Shown here: piece by piece, positions 7,198 to 15,266 of the stretch | Layout of the letters: the number at the start of each line of letters is the position of its first letter | Numbering within the stretch: position 1 is the stretch's first letter | DNA from: JALEVB01 sp022768265 | GTDB lineage: Bacteria > Bacillota_I > Bacilli_A > Erysipelotrichales > Erysipelotrichaceae | Length of the DNA: 27,334 nucleotides | Reading direction: 5' to 3' | Assembly: GCA_034168985.1 (NCBI GenBank) | Contig: JAXFJE010000003.1 | Location: 1 to 27,334, forward strand | Notes under the pieces: generated by a model | What the model was told of the DNA's origin: nothing | The model's input: the letters and a program-made list of their open reading frames with translations, nothing else | The model's database searches: none | Made by a program: the position numbers and the translations under genes

Positions 7198-8466
7198 TTA
7201 TTCATATCTTAAGGCTTCAATTGGATCAAGCTTAGCGGCTTTGCTTGCTGGATAATAACCAAAAAAGATCCCGATCGTCATGCTAAAACCAACCGCCAAA
7301 GCACAAGTAGCCAGTGATGGTTTCGCACCATAACCTAAAGCATTAGCGCCCGCATAACCTAACAACAAGCCCACTGCGATTCCCAAGATCCCACCGATGA
7401 TACAAATAACCACTGATTCGATGATAAACTGCATCCTGATGGTCCACTCCGAAGCGCCTAAAGCTTTACGGGTTCCGATTTCGCGGGTTCTTTCGGTTAT
7501 GGATACCAACATGATATTCATCACTCCGATACCGCCTACCAATAAGCTAATAGCGGCAATCGCGCTGATCGCCATCGTCATCGTCCCCATCATCTTGGCC
7601 ATAGAATCAATGACGCTTTGTAAGCTAGAAGCTTCGACCGTATAATTATTATTACGATTATAAAAGCTTGCGAAAAAGCTTTGACTTTCTTGTGCTAAAG
7701 CATTGGTATCTGAACCTGGATTAGCTAAGACCGTAAAGCTTTGATAGCCACTTGGGCTATGGTTATATTGTTTGGCCGTAGATAAAGGTACATATACCGG
7801 GGTTGGGAATTCATTGTTTTTCAAAGAAGCAATGATATCTTTAGAATATTCATATACCCCCACCACATAAAAGGTTTGAGTCGTGCCATTGACATTGACA
7901 TCCAACGTATTTCCAATGATATCGAAGGTCGTCCCATATAATTTTTTCGCAGCCATATCCGAAATCACACAGATATTTTTCGCATCTAAAAGATCGCTAT
8001 CTTTGATAAAACGTCCGCTAAGCATGTTGACATTTTCAACTTCTTGCATGCCTGGGCTTACACCATTAAAGCTAACCTTAGCTGTTTTATTTTTGAACTT
8101 TGCTTGATCTACAGGCATCATTTCACTGATACCGATTGCTTTTATTTGATGACCATAGGCCATTTGATATTCCTCAAGCATCGCTGGACTGATAAGATCT
8201 TGCGAACTAGGTTCACTAGGCCCAAAGATCAAAAAGCTTTCATCATCACTATTTTCTACTTTTTTTTCAACTAATGATACGGTGATATTATTAGCGCCAA
8301 AGCTAGCCATTTCATCAGTAAAAGAACCCGTCATCGATTCTCCGACCGTTACGATACCAATGACCGAACCGATCCCGATGATGATGCCTAACATCGTCAG
8401 CAATGCCCGCATCTTATTAGCTTTTAAGCTGCCTAAAGCTAGCATGATATTATCCAAAATCGGCAT
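7198..8466 (-). CDS. ABC transporter permease, MacB/FtsX family (YknZ-like)
   Basis: A 422-residue protein with the MacB architecture: one N-terminal membrane helix preceded by an amphipathic segment (MPILDNIMLALGSLKANKMRALLTMLGIIIG), a large extracytoplasmic domain of about 200 residues, and three C-terminal helices containing the FtsX core (SLLVGGIGVMNIMLVSITERTREIGTRKALGA). An upstream in-frame Met lies inside the ATPase gene, but the ATG at 8466 follows AGGTGAGC at the right distance and gives the canonical N-terminus; it overlaps the ATPase by 17 bp. These transporters act as mechanotransmission pumps exporting peptides, toxins or antibiotics. Gene order adaptor-ATPase-permease equals Bacillus yknXYZ. 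The substrate is unknown. Confidence 0.93.
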   Translation of the reverse strand: MPILDNIMLALGSLKANKMRALLTMLGIIIGIGSVIGIVTVGESMTGSFTDEMASFGANNITVSLVEKKVENSDDESFLIFGPSEPSSQDLISPAMLEEYQMAYGHQIKAIGISEMMPVDQAKFKNKTAKVSFNGVSPGMQEVENVNMLSGRFIKDSDLLDAKNICVISDMAAKKLYGTTFDIIGNTLDVNVNGTTQTFYVVGVYEYSKDIIASLKNNEFPTPVYVPLSTAKQYNHSPSGYQSFTVLANPGSDTNALAQESQSFFASFYNRNNNYTVEASSLQSVIDSMAKMMGTMTMAISAIAAISLLVGGIGVMNIMLVSITERTREIGTRKALGASEWTIRMQFIIESVVICIIGGILGIAVGLLLGYAGANALGYGAKPSLATCALAVGFSMTIGIFFGYYPASKAAKLDPIEALRYE

Positions 8467-9166
8467 AACGCTCACCTGCTTTCTCATCAATGATATTGCC
8501 ATCCGCCAAAGTAATCACCCGTTGTGCTTCTTGAGCTAGCTGTTGACTATGCGTGATCAAGACAATGGTCATCCCATATTTTCTATGTAGATCATGAAAG
8601 ATATCCATGACGATCCGACTAGTATTGCTATCAAGGGCGCCTGTTGGTTCATCTGCCAATAAGATTGCTGGGTTGTTGCTGATGGCCCTAGCAATCGCAA
8701 CCCTTTGTTTTTGCCCACCGCTTAGCTCATTAGGCATATGCTTCATCCGCTGATCCATGCCTACTAATGCTAATAGCTCCTTCGCTCTTTCCGTACGCTT
8801 TTTACCGCTAACACCGGCATATAACATTGGTAATTCGACATTTTTTAAAGCGGAGGTCCGACCGATCAAATTGAAGTTTTGAAACACGAAACCAATCTTC
8901 TCATTACGAATCTTTGCCAATTGTGAGCTTTTCGCTTTTAAGATATCGATGCCATCTAATACATATTGGCCATCAGTAGGACGATCTAATGCCCCGATGA
9001 TATTCATCAAGGTACTTTTCCCACTTCCCGATTCCCCGACGATAGCGACAAAATCACCTTCATATATATCTAGATCGATACCATGTAAGATCTCTAATTC
9101 ATTAGGTTTTCCAATGAAATAGCTTTTTTTGATCCCACGCATCTCGATCATCTTGCGAGCGCTCAT
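8450..9166 (-). CDS. ABC transporter ATP-binding protein, MacB/LolD family (YknY-like)
   Basis: A 238-residue nucleotide-binding subunit with Walker A GESGSGKST (Lys50), Q-loop FVFQNFNL, signature LSGGQKQR (148-155), Walker B AILLADEPTGALD (about 167-179) and H-loop His206. The EPTGALD form is typical of the LolD/MacB branch. It powers the neighbouring FtsX-type permease. The ATG overlaps the stop codon of the adaptor gene by one base (TAATG), and GGAGG about 9 bp upstream serves as ribosome binding site, so translation is coupled through the three genes. Confidence 0.96.
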   Translation of the reverse strand: MSARKMIEMRGIKKSYFIGKPNELEILHGIDLDIYEGDFVAIVGESGSGKSTLMNIIGALDRPTDGQYVLDGIDILKAKSSQLAKIRNEKIGFVFQNFNLIGRTSALKNVELPMLYAGVSGKKRTERAKELLALVGMDQRMKHMPNELSGGQKQRVAIARAISNNPAILLADEPTGALDSNTSRIVMDIFHDLHRKYGMTIVLITHSQQLAQEAQRVITLADGNIIDEKAGERYADFG

Positions 9167-10725
9167 TATTGTGGGCCTCCAATTGCTTCAACTGCATAAG
9201 ATTCGTCGATCGTTCCTTCCATCATGCCTTCACCAAATTGTTCCATAGCTTCGCTTTCCACGGCACTTGCTCTAACGACCATGCCTTCTTTTAAGCTATC
9301 ACCACTTATTTGGGCATAATAATCATTTTCTTCCCCTTTTGTAACGCTCACAGGTTCAAATTCTTTGGTTTGTTCATTTTGTACATAAATGACATACGTA
9401 CCATCTTCTTTTTCTTCAATGGCGTCTAATGGAACACTAAATACATTATCTAAAGAAGAAATAACGATCTGCACCTTGGCATTCATCCCGATCAAAAGAT
9501 CTTTATGCGGATTGATGATTTCCACTTCACCTGTAAAGGTACTCGCATTGCCACCGTTGTTATTAGGGGTAGCTACTGGGGATAATTGTACCAAACGCCC
9601 TTCCATCGGCTCAGTTGTCGCATCACTGGTAATGATACATTTCATTCCTTCCTTGACCTTTTGCATATCGTATTCTTCAATCGTGATATTTACTTTTAAT
9701 TTTTGCGTATCTTGAATGGTGGCTAGGGTTTCAAGCGGCTTTCCTCCCACCGTTGCATTTAATGAGGTTATGGTCCCATCCGTTTGTGCTTTTAGCGTAC
9801 AATTAGCTAATTGTTCATTTAAGGTATTTAGCTCATCGCTCGTCTTGCTTTTTTCGATATTATTTTGGGCATTTATAACATTGGCATCAGCGGTGCTAAA
9901 TACTTGTTGGGCTTGTTCAAAAGCAGTTTTAGCTATTTGATATTGTTCATTGGCGCTATTGTAGCTAGCTAGATAACTGTCATAATTCGTACGGCTTTTA
10001 GCTTCATCTAGATCTTTTTGGGCAGCTTCTAGCGCGGCTTTTTTCTCTTCATATTGCTTATTAGCTTCATTATAACTATTTTCTAAAGCTTTGCATGCAT
10101 CACTCGTACAGTTTCCGCCTTCTTCATTTTTCTTATTTTCATAAGCGGTTTGGGCACTATTTAAGTTTTGCCCACTAGCTTCCATCGCACTTTTGGCATT
10201 ATTATAATTATTTTGATAACTATTTACGGTGCTTGCTGCAATGTCAAAATTACTTTTTGCGCTATTATAAGCGGATAATTTAGCATTGTGTTCGTTTTCG
10301 GCATTCTTCATTTCACCATATCTTTTTTCTTTTTCTGCAACGGCATTTTGATAAGCTTCATTAGCTTTGGCAATATTTTCATCTAACGTAGCTTTAGCTT
10401 TATTGATCTGGTTAACGATATCTTCACTATCCAAAGTAATGATGACATCGCCGGCTTTGACCTGATCACCTACGGCCACATTTACCGTTTTGATCGGATT
10501 GGTTAGATTCGTAGTGATCGTTGATAAACTTGTGCTAGCCACGATGCCGCTGGTAGATACCGTTTCATCTAGCGAACCTTTGCTTAACGTAACGGTACGA
10601 ACATATTTTTCATTTTCGTTATCCTTATTTCCACCTTTTTGACTGGTAAATATCATTGCTCCACTGATGATCAATACCACCACTATTACTGCAATTCCTA
10701 TTTTTTTTAGATTGTTTTTTAACAT
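9166..10725 (-). CDS. HlyD/MacA-like membrane fusion (adaptor) protein with a very long coiled coil
   Basis: A 519-residue adaptor: an N-terminal membrane anchor (about residues 9-27), a biotinyl-lipoyl half (VNVAVGDQVKAGDVIITLDSEDI, 81-103), a long alpha-helical hairpin (about 104-305), the second lipoyl half and beta-barrel (CTLKAQTDGTITSLNATVGG onward) and a membrane-proximal domain. The start at 10725 is chosen because GGAG sits 8 bp upstream; an earlier in-frame Met at 10746 has no such site. It should link the ABC permease and substrate on the outer face of the membrane. The hairpin is long for a Gram-positive YknX-type protein and has a Cys pair at its turn (C206, C211). It is first in the operon, behind a promoter with two direct repeats. 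Confidence 0.9.
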   Translation of the reverse strand: MLKNNLKKIGIAVIVVVLIISGAMIFTSQKGGNKDNENEKYVRTVTLSKGSLDETVSTSGIVASTSLSTITTNLTNPIKTVNVAVGDQVKAGDVIITLDSEDIVNQINKAKATLDENIAKANEAYQNAVAEKEKRYGEMKNAENEHNAKLSAYNSAKSNFDIAASTVNSYQNNYNNAKSAMEASGQNLNSAQTAYENKKNEEGGNCTSDACKALENSYNEANKQYEEKKAALEAAQKDLDEAKSRTNYDSYLASYNSANEQYQIAKTAFEQAQQVFSTADANVINAQNNIEKSKTSDELNTLNEQLANCTLKAQTDGTITSLNATVGGKPLETLATIQDTQKLKVNITIEEYDMQKVKEGMKCIITSDATTEPMEGRLVQLSPVATPNNNGGNASTFTGEVEIINPHKDLLIGMNAKVQIVISSLDNVFSVPLDAIEEKEDGTYVIYVQNEQTKEFEPVSVTKGEENDYYAQISGDSLKEGMVVRASAVESEAMEQFGEGMMEGTIDESYAVEAIGGPQ

Positions 10726-10752
10726 AGCGCATCTCCTTAACGACACGATTTT

Positions 10753-10780
10753 ACTATAACAATGTGAAGATAATGTGAAG
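10753..10780 (-). promoter_or_regulatory. Activator-type promoter with 11-bp-spaced direct repeats before the adaptor gene
   Basis: On the minus strand a -10 TATAGT (10758-10753) has no good -35. In its place are two copies of CTTCACATT (plus-strand AATGTGAAG at 10761-10769 and 10772-10780), starting 11 bp apart, about one helical turn. Such tandem repeats are the usual binding pattern of OmpR/PhoB-type response regulators. No regulator gene is in the window. Confidence 0.5.
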
Positions 10781-10819
10781 AGCTAACGAATTGTAGCTAA
10801 AATTCTTTTTATCACAGGC

Positions 10820-10864
10820 TTGTTGCAAAGAATAAAGGCATATATAATAACTATTAGATAGTTA
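10820..10864 (+). promoter_or_regulatory. Promoter and small palindrome upstream of the MATE gene
   Basis: TTGTTG (10820-10825), 17-bp spacer and TATAAT (10843-10848) precede TAACTA-TTAGA-TAGTTA (10848-10864), a 6-bp inverted repeat beginning in the -10. It could be a repressor site. An AAGAAGGTGA ribosome binding site follows (10864-10873). Confidence 0.5.
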
Positions 10865-10877
10865 AGAAGGTGAAATC

Positions 10878-12227
10878 ATGAACAACGATGTTGCGCCCAT
10901 GACCACTGGCAGCATTGCTCAAAAGATCGTTTTATTTGCTTTGCCTATTTTCATCGGCAACCTCTTTCAACAAATGTATAATACGGTTGATTCTTTGATC
11001 GTTGGTAATTATTTGGGCAGTAATGCCTTAGCTGCGGTTAGTTCATCAGGCAATTTGATCTTTATGTTGATTGGCTTTTTTACTGGGATTGCTACCGGCG
11101 CAGGAGTGATCATTGCTCGTTTGTATGGGGCCAATGATCGTGAACATTTAAGTAAAGCTGTCCATACGAGTATCGCTTTAGGTTTGGTATCTGGCATCAT
11201 CTTGACCATCATCGGGGTCTTTTTTTCAGGCCAGATCTTAATTTGGATGCAAACCCCAGAAAGTGTCATGGTCGAATCTTTAGCCTATTTACAAATGTAT
11301 TTTTGGGGCTCTTTAGGTTTTGTCATGTACAATATTTTCGTCGGGATCTTACAAGCCATCGGCGATAGCAAACATCCTTTATATTATTTGATCTTATCTT
11401 CGATCATTAACTTGATCCTTGATATCATCTTCATCCGTTATGGGCAAATGGGGGTAGCTGGGGCTGCTCTTGCGACCATCATTTCCCAATTTATCAGTGC
11501 TATTTGCTGCTTATGGCAGCTGCTTCACACTCAGGCGGCCTATAAAGTTAACCTTCGGCTGGTTCGCTTTGATCTGCCGTTATTAAAAGAAATCATCCAG
11601 ATCGGTATCCCCTCAGGAATTCAAAATTCCATCATTGGCTTTGCTAATGTCATCGTTCAAGCTAACATCAATAGTTTTGGCGCTTTAGCCATGGCTGGTT
11701 ATGGTGCTTATACCAAGATCGAAGGCTTTGGCTTTTTGCCAATCACAAGCTTTACCTTAGCGTTGACAACCTTCGTCGGGCAAAATATCGGCGCGCAACA
11801 ATATGAACGCACCAAAAAAGGCGCTCGCTTTGGCATCATCGCCACCTTGATCCTGGCCCAATTAATTGGCATCTTTATTTTTATCTTTGCCCCCAGCTTG
11901 ATTGCGGCCTTTGATCAAAATCCTGATGTTATCAGCTTTGGTATTGCTAAGGCACGCAGCTGTACCTTATTTTATTTTTTATTGGCCTATTCTCATGCTT
12001 TGGCATCCATCTTGCGCGGAGCCGGCAAGGCTACCGTCCCTATGATGGTCATGATGATATGTTGGTGTGTGATCCGCGTTTCATTCCTATCGATTACCAT
12101 TCCTTTGACTCATGATATCTTGATGGTTTATATCGTTTATCCTTTGACCTGGTTTTTAAGTTCGGTTTGTTTCTTTGTCTATTATCATCGTTCTAATTGG
12201 TTGAGCAGTCCTGATAAAAGCTCATGA
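10878..12227 (+). CDS. MATE family efflux transporter
   Basis: A 449-residue protein with about twelve hydrophobic segments and the MATE signature near the N-terminus (LFALPIFIGNLFQQMYNTVDSL, starting at about residue 18, then GNYLGSNALAAVS). The second half repeats the pattern (IGIPSGIQNSIIGFANVIVQ). MATE proteins expel cationic drugs or metabolites using a sodium or proton gradient. The N-terminal half resembles the large clostridial MATE group without a characterised substrate. The last codons overlap the next gene by 4 bp (ATGA), so the two form an operon. It is divergent from the ABC export operon, giving an export-themed cluster. Confidence 0.95.
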   Translation: MNNDVAPMTTGSIAQKIVLFALPIFIGNLFQQMYNTVDSLIVGNYLGSNALAAVSSSGNLIFMLIGFFTGIATGAGVIIARLYGANDREHLSKAVHTSIALGLVSGIILTIIGVFFSGQILIWMQTPESVMVESLAYLQMYFWGSLGFVMYNIFVGILQAIGDSKHPLYYLILSSIINLILDIIFIRYGQMGVAGAALATIISQFISAICCLWQLLHTQAAYKVNLRLVRFDLPLLKEIIQIGIPSGIQNSIIGFANVIVQANINSFGALAMAGYGAYTKIEGFGFLPITSFTLALTTFVGQNIGAQQYERTKKGARFGIIATLILAQLIGIFIFIFAPSLIAAFDQNPDVISFGIAKARSCTLFYFLLAYSHALASILRGAGKATVPMMVMMICWCVIRVSFLSITIPLTHDILMVYIVYPLTWFLSSVCFFVYYHRSNWLSSPDKSS

Positions 12228-13015
12228 TGAAAACACCATATTATAACAAAAGCTATCGCAATCAAATAGCTTATGAGCATGACTTGACTATTTACCAATT
12301 ATTAAAAGAAACAAACCTATGTCCTAAACTTATCGCCCACCATGATATGACCCTGATCCTAGAATATCTTGATGCCCCTACTGTCTATGATCATTTAACA
12401 ACTACTAACGATCCAAGCATCATCGATAAGTGTCTAGCCTGGATCAGCGCATTTAATCAGCATGCTAAAAATATCGTCTTAAATGATCTTCATCTTAGAA
12501 ATATGTTATATCTAGATCAACAGATATATGGCATTGATTTTGAAGATCTAAGCTATGGTGATCCTAAGGCTAATTATGGCATCTTTCTTGCTTATCTATT
12601 ATCTTATGATCATCTTGATGAACATATCCAAACTTATGCTAAATACCTTTTACATAGTTATCAAGATGACCCTTTGATCTTGGCCGCTTATCAACAACAA
12701 GCCCATTTGATCAAAGATCGTCGTTTGCTTAAACCGCTCATCAAAGATACCTGCTTGATCATCGCAAATACCATAACCAATCAACAACAAGCGTTATTTG
12801 CTTTCAAGCTTTTTGATGATCAGCTTCTTGAACAAGACAATGATCCTAATAAAAAATATATCCTTTATCTACGTCATTATGACCAAAACATTTCCTTAAC
12901 GACCTTATTTAACTTCCTTAAAAATATCGATCTATCAACCATTAATAATTTAGATGATCAATTATATTTTTTACCAACCTCACGATTTAACGAAATAAAA
13001 AAGGCGAATCTTTAA
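12224..13015 (+). CDS. Kinase-fold (aminoglycoside phosphotransferase/choline-kinase-like) protein, function unknown
   Basis: A 263-residue protein coupled to the MATE gene by an ATGA overlap. Residues about 85-125 look like the catalytic loop and metal site of APH/choline-kinase-like proteins: LNDLHLRNML gives a catalytic Asp and Mg-binding Asn, and IDFEDLSYGDP gives the second metal Asp. The N-lobe is short, with a possible helix-C Glu in IAYEHDLTIYQLLKE but no clear glycine-rich loop. The catalytic loop reads ND rather than the usual HGD. After about residue 200 comes a separate unrecognised segment. The gene is very rich in GATC tetramers. It could phosphorylate a small molecule handled by the MATE pump, but this is a guess from position. 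It overlaps convergent tatC by 4 bp. Confidence 0.65.
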   Translation: MMKTPYYNKSYRNQIAYEHDLTIYQLLKETNLCPKLIAHHDMTLILEYLDAPTVYDHLTTTNDPSIIDKCLAWISAFNQHAKNIVLNDLHLRNMLYLDQQIYGIDFEDLSYGDPKANYGIFLAYLLSYDHLDEHIQTYAKYLLHSYQDDPLILAAYQQQAHLIKDRRLLKPLIKDTCLIIANTITNQQQALFAFKLFDDQLLEQDNDPNKKYILYLRHYDQNISLTTLFNFLKNIDLSTINNLDDQLYFLPTSRFNEIKKANL

Positions 13016-13033
13016 GCAATTGATTCGTCTTTT
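13003..13033. terminator. Bidirectional terminator lying inside the ends of two convergent genes
   Basis: GGCGAATC (13003-13010) and GATTCGTC (13022-13029) pair with one G-T across an 11-nt loop that holds both stop codons. TTTT follows on the plus strand, and six T follow on the minus strand. Each half is coding sequence of one of the two genes. Confidence 0.75.
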
Positions 13034-13755
13034 ACTTTGTTTTTATTTAGTTTTAATACAACCTTAGAAACCATGATACTAATTTCTAATAAGATAATCA
13101 TTGGGATTCCAAGCATCATCTGACTAATGACATCTGGCGGTGTTATGATCGCTGCAAAAATAAAGATCAAAACAATACATATACCACGATTTTTAACTAA
13201 AAATTCTGGTTTTAAGATTTCTAGCTTGGTCAATAAATAAGACATTACTGGCATTTCAAAAACAATTCCAAAAGACAATAACATCATATTTACAAAGCTA
13301 GCATATGATTTAATAGAGACCATCGATTCAACTTCAGTTATAACGATCCGTTGAAAAAATTGCAACGTAACTGGCAATACTGTGAAATAACAAAATATTA
13401 CCCCTACGACAAAACATAATAAGCCGAAAAACAATGAAATAACGATCAGTGCTTTCTCTTTTTTCGTCAAGCCCTTTTCCACAAAAGCCCATATTTCATA
13501 CAAGGTTACTGGTGAACATATCGCGATCGCAAAGATAAACGCTAATTCGATATATACCAATAAAGGTTCACTAGGTGAAACATAAACTAATTGCATCCCA
13601 GGATTGATGATCAATAGATATTTCATGATCTTTCCGGCATTATTAAACAATATCATCGCAACTACAAAGTTGACGACCACAACGACCGTTAATCTTTTCC
13701 TAAGCTCTGATAAATGGTCAAGAAGCTTCATATCACCAGAGTTATTTTTGCTCAT
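13012..13755 (-). CDS. tatC: Sec-independent protein translocase TatC
   Basis: A 247-residue TatC with the N-terminal LLDHLSELRKRL motif and six hydrophobic segments; the cytoplasmic signal-peptide-binding region near FVEKGLTKKEK and the glutamate in FGIVFEMPV are recognisable. TatC is the receptor for twin-arginine signal peptides and forms a two-component translocase with TatA. It is last in the operon ydhY-ydhV-ydhW-fdhD-tatA-tatC. Since the first gene of the operon encodes a protein with a twin-arginine signal, the pair is probably kept for that substrate. The ATG at 13755 has a modest upstream AGGT; an internal Met at residue 9 is an alternative. Confidence 0.96.
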   Translation of the reverse strand: MSKNNSGDMKLLDHLSELRKRLTVVVVVNFVVAMILFNNAGKIMKYLLIINPGMQLVYVSPSEPLLVYIELAFIFAIAICSPVTLYEIWAFVEKGLTKKEKALIVISLFFGLLCFVVGVIFCYFTVLPVTLQFFQRIVITEVESMVSIKSYASFVNMMLLSFGIVFEMPVMSYLLTKLEILKPEFLVKNRGICIVLIFIFAAIITPPDVISQMMLGIPMIILLEISIMVSKVVLKLNKNKVKDESIA

Positions 13756-13764
13756 CTAAGATAC

Positions 13765-13965
13765 CTATTTCTTTTCTGTGTCTTCTTTTGTTACATCATC
13801 AATCGTTTTTTGGATATCATCTTGTAGATCTTGAGTACCTTTTTTAAATTCTTTCAATGCTTGACCCATGCTTTTAGCTAAAGCAGGTAATTTTGTAGGC
13901 CCAAAAACCAATAAAATAATAACTAAAATTACAACTAATTCTGACATTCCAAGTCTTCCAAACAT
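13765..13965 (-). CDS. tatA: Sec-independent protein translocase TatA
   Basis: A 66-residue TatA: one N-terminal membrane helix (about residues 7-22, ELVVILVIILLVFGPTKLP), the FGPTKLP hinge, an amphipathic helix (ALAKSMGQALKEFKKG) and an acidic-basic C-terminal tail. No separate TatB is present, so this is the minimal TatA-TatC type common in Bacillota. An AAGGAG site stands before the ATG. The gene follows fdhD by 12 bp and precedes tatC by 9 bp. Confidence 0.96.
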   Translation of the reverse strand: MFGRLGMSELVVILVIILLVFGPTKLPALAKSMGQALKEFKKGTQDLQDDIQKTIDDVTKEDTEKK

Positions 13966-13977
13966 AAATAATTCTCC

Positions 13978-14574
13978 TTACTTTATCTCTATACAGTTAA
14001 TCCCCAAGCGCATAGCGATATCTAATGCACTATCAGTTGGGTATTTTAATGTCGCAATATTTTTGATACCTAAAGTGCGTGCCCTTAATAACATTTCAAT
14101 ACTTATCCGTCCTGAAGTAACTAAGGTACAATCTTGATAATCATCAGCCTTCGCAATGACCTTATCTAAAGCACAATGTCTAGAAACATCCTTATCTAAA
14201 TAGCAAGCATGCGGGGTAATCAACATTGCGGTATGCTGACCTTTGACATGATACGCAAACATCCGCTCCTTGATCGCCGTACGATCTAAGGCTGGTAATG
14301 TTGAAGCAGCTTGATAAGGCAATTGCTTGATCTGCTTAACTTCGGTATGCATGTTCCAAGCATCAGCGTAAGTCTTAGCTTCTACTTTGATGATCATTGC
14401 TTCCTGATCGATTGCAATATTGACGATATCTGCTTTTTGCAAGCATCCGTGAGCCACCAAATGACCTATCGCAAGATCAGTTAGATTATCATTGGTACAC
14501 ACAAAATAATGAACGATATGCCCATTGACTTCTAGCGCATAAATGCACTCTTGATTTACATTAAGATTATACAT
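13978..14574 (-). CDS. fdhD: FdhD-family protein, short form lacking the CxxC motif
   Basis: About 198 residues against about 230-280 for usual FdhD. The C-terminal half is clearly FdhD: VSRHCALDKVIAKA corresponds to the GRHNALDK signature, then TSGRISIEMLLRARTLGI and the PTDSALDIAMRLGI ending. Canonical FdhD moves sulfur from the desulfurase IscS to the Mo cofactor using a conserved C-x-x-C; no such pair exists here, and the region where it is expected (around QAASTLPALDRTAIKERMF) has no cysteine. It may therefore handle the cofactor without sulfur transfer, or use another Cys. The ATG at 14574, 8 bp inside the upstream gene and after GGAAAG, is preferred to a TTG further upstream. Its place directly behind the oxidoreductase genes implies service to that enzyme. 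Confidence 0.82.
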   Translation of the reverse strand: MYNLNVNQECIYALEVNGHIVHYFVCTNDNLTDLAIGHLVAHGCLQKADIVNIAIDQEAMIIKVEAKTYADAWNMHTEVKQIKQLPYQAASTLPALDRTAIKERMFAYHVKGQHTAMLITPHACYLDKDVSRHCALDKVIAKADDYQDCTLVTSGRISIEMLLRARTLGIKNIATLKYPTDSALDIAMRLGINCIEIK

Positions 14575-15238
14575 CACGTAGTCTTTCCACTTCAATATAT
14601 TCAGCTAATGATCTTGCATATTTTTCGCTTAAATATTGTTTAGAATAAATACACATGTGGCCATTACTTGCACTAACCACATCGATATCGTTATACTCTT
14701 CGATCCCTTTCATCCTAGCTAAGGCTCCAAGGATCTCATCTTCCGTGTAATAAAAAGGCGCTAGGCGTAAAGATGACATTTTTAAAGGACGTGGATAAAT
14801 ACGGCAATCTCTTCTAGCAGTTTCCGCAATGACCTTTAAGATATCTTTATCTTCGATCAAAGCTTCAATCTGGGCAAAATGCTCCGTCATGCAGTTTTTA
14901 TCGTATAAATAAGTATCTTTGCTTAAAACGATTATTCCAATATGTGAAAATGCTTTATTAGTAGAAATATCTTTCAATATTTCTGCCATTTCTTCTTTAG
15001 ATATGCCCTCTGGCGGTGATAATCTCACCTTCTTGGTTGCTACTAACTTTTCCTGTTTAGTATTAACCTTCTTGATATATTCTAAAAAGATGGTTTCCGC
15101 TGTTTTATTTTTTTCTTCTTCCTTCTCTTTTTCCACCGCATCAAGAGCGTCTTCAATGGCTTTTAAGGTTTCATCCGTCAAAGCATTTTCATACATCGCC
15201 AATTCTTGATCTTCTAAACTTAATTCTTTTTTTTCCAT
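14567..15238 (-). CDS. YdhW-like accessory protein of the AOR operon, function unknown
   Basis: A 223-residue soluble protein with an acidic, helical N-terminal region (about 1-60, rich in Glu and Lys, likely coiled coil) and a mixed alpha/beta C-terminal part (about 65-223) containing LRLAPFYYTEDEILGAL and VVSASNGHMCIYSKQYL. I do not recognise a domain from motifs. The identification with YdhW (about 215 residues in E. coli) rests on gene order, since ydhY-ydhV-ydhW follow each other in E. coli, and on similar length. The ATG at 15238 follows AAAGGAA and is preferred to an earlier TTG. No Cys pattern suggests a metal site. A private chaperone or maturation factor for the oxidoreductase is a reasonable guess. 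Confidence 0.6.
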   Translation of the reverse strand: MEKKELSLEDQELAMYENALTDETLKAIEDALDAVEKEKEEEKNKTAETIFLEYIKKVNTKQEKLVATKKVRLSPPEGISKEEMAEILKDISTNKAFSHIGIIVLSKDTYLYDKNCMTEHFAQIEALIEDKDILKVIAETARRDCRIYPRPLKMSSLRLAPFYYTEDEILGALARMKGIEEYNDIDVVSASNGHMCIYSKQYLSEKYARSLAEYIEVERLRDV

Positions 15239-15266
15239 CTTATTTATTCCTTTCAAACAAGAATAA

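Noticed and set aside
12824..13015. C-terminal segment of the kinase-fold protein as a MobA-like domain
   Set aside because: No nucleotidyltransferase motif (such as LAGGxSxRMG) is present anywhere in the protein.
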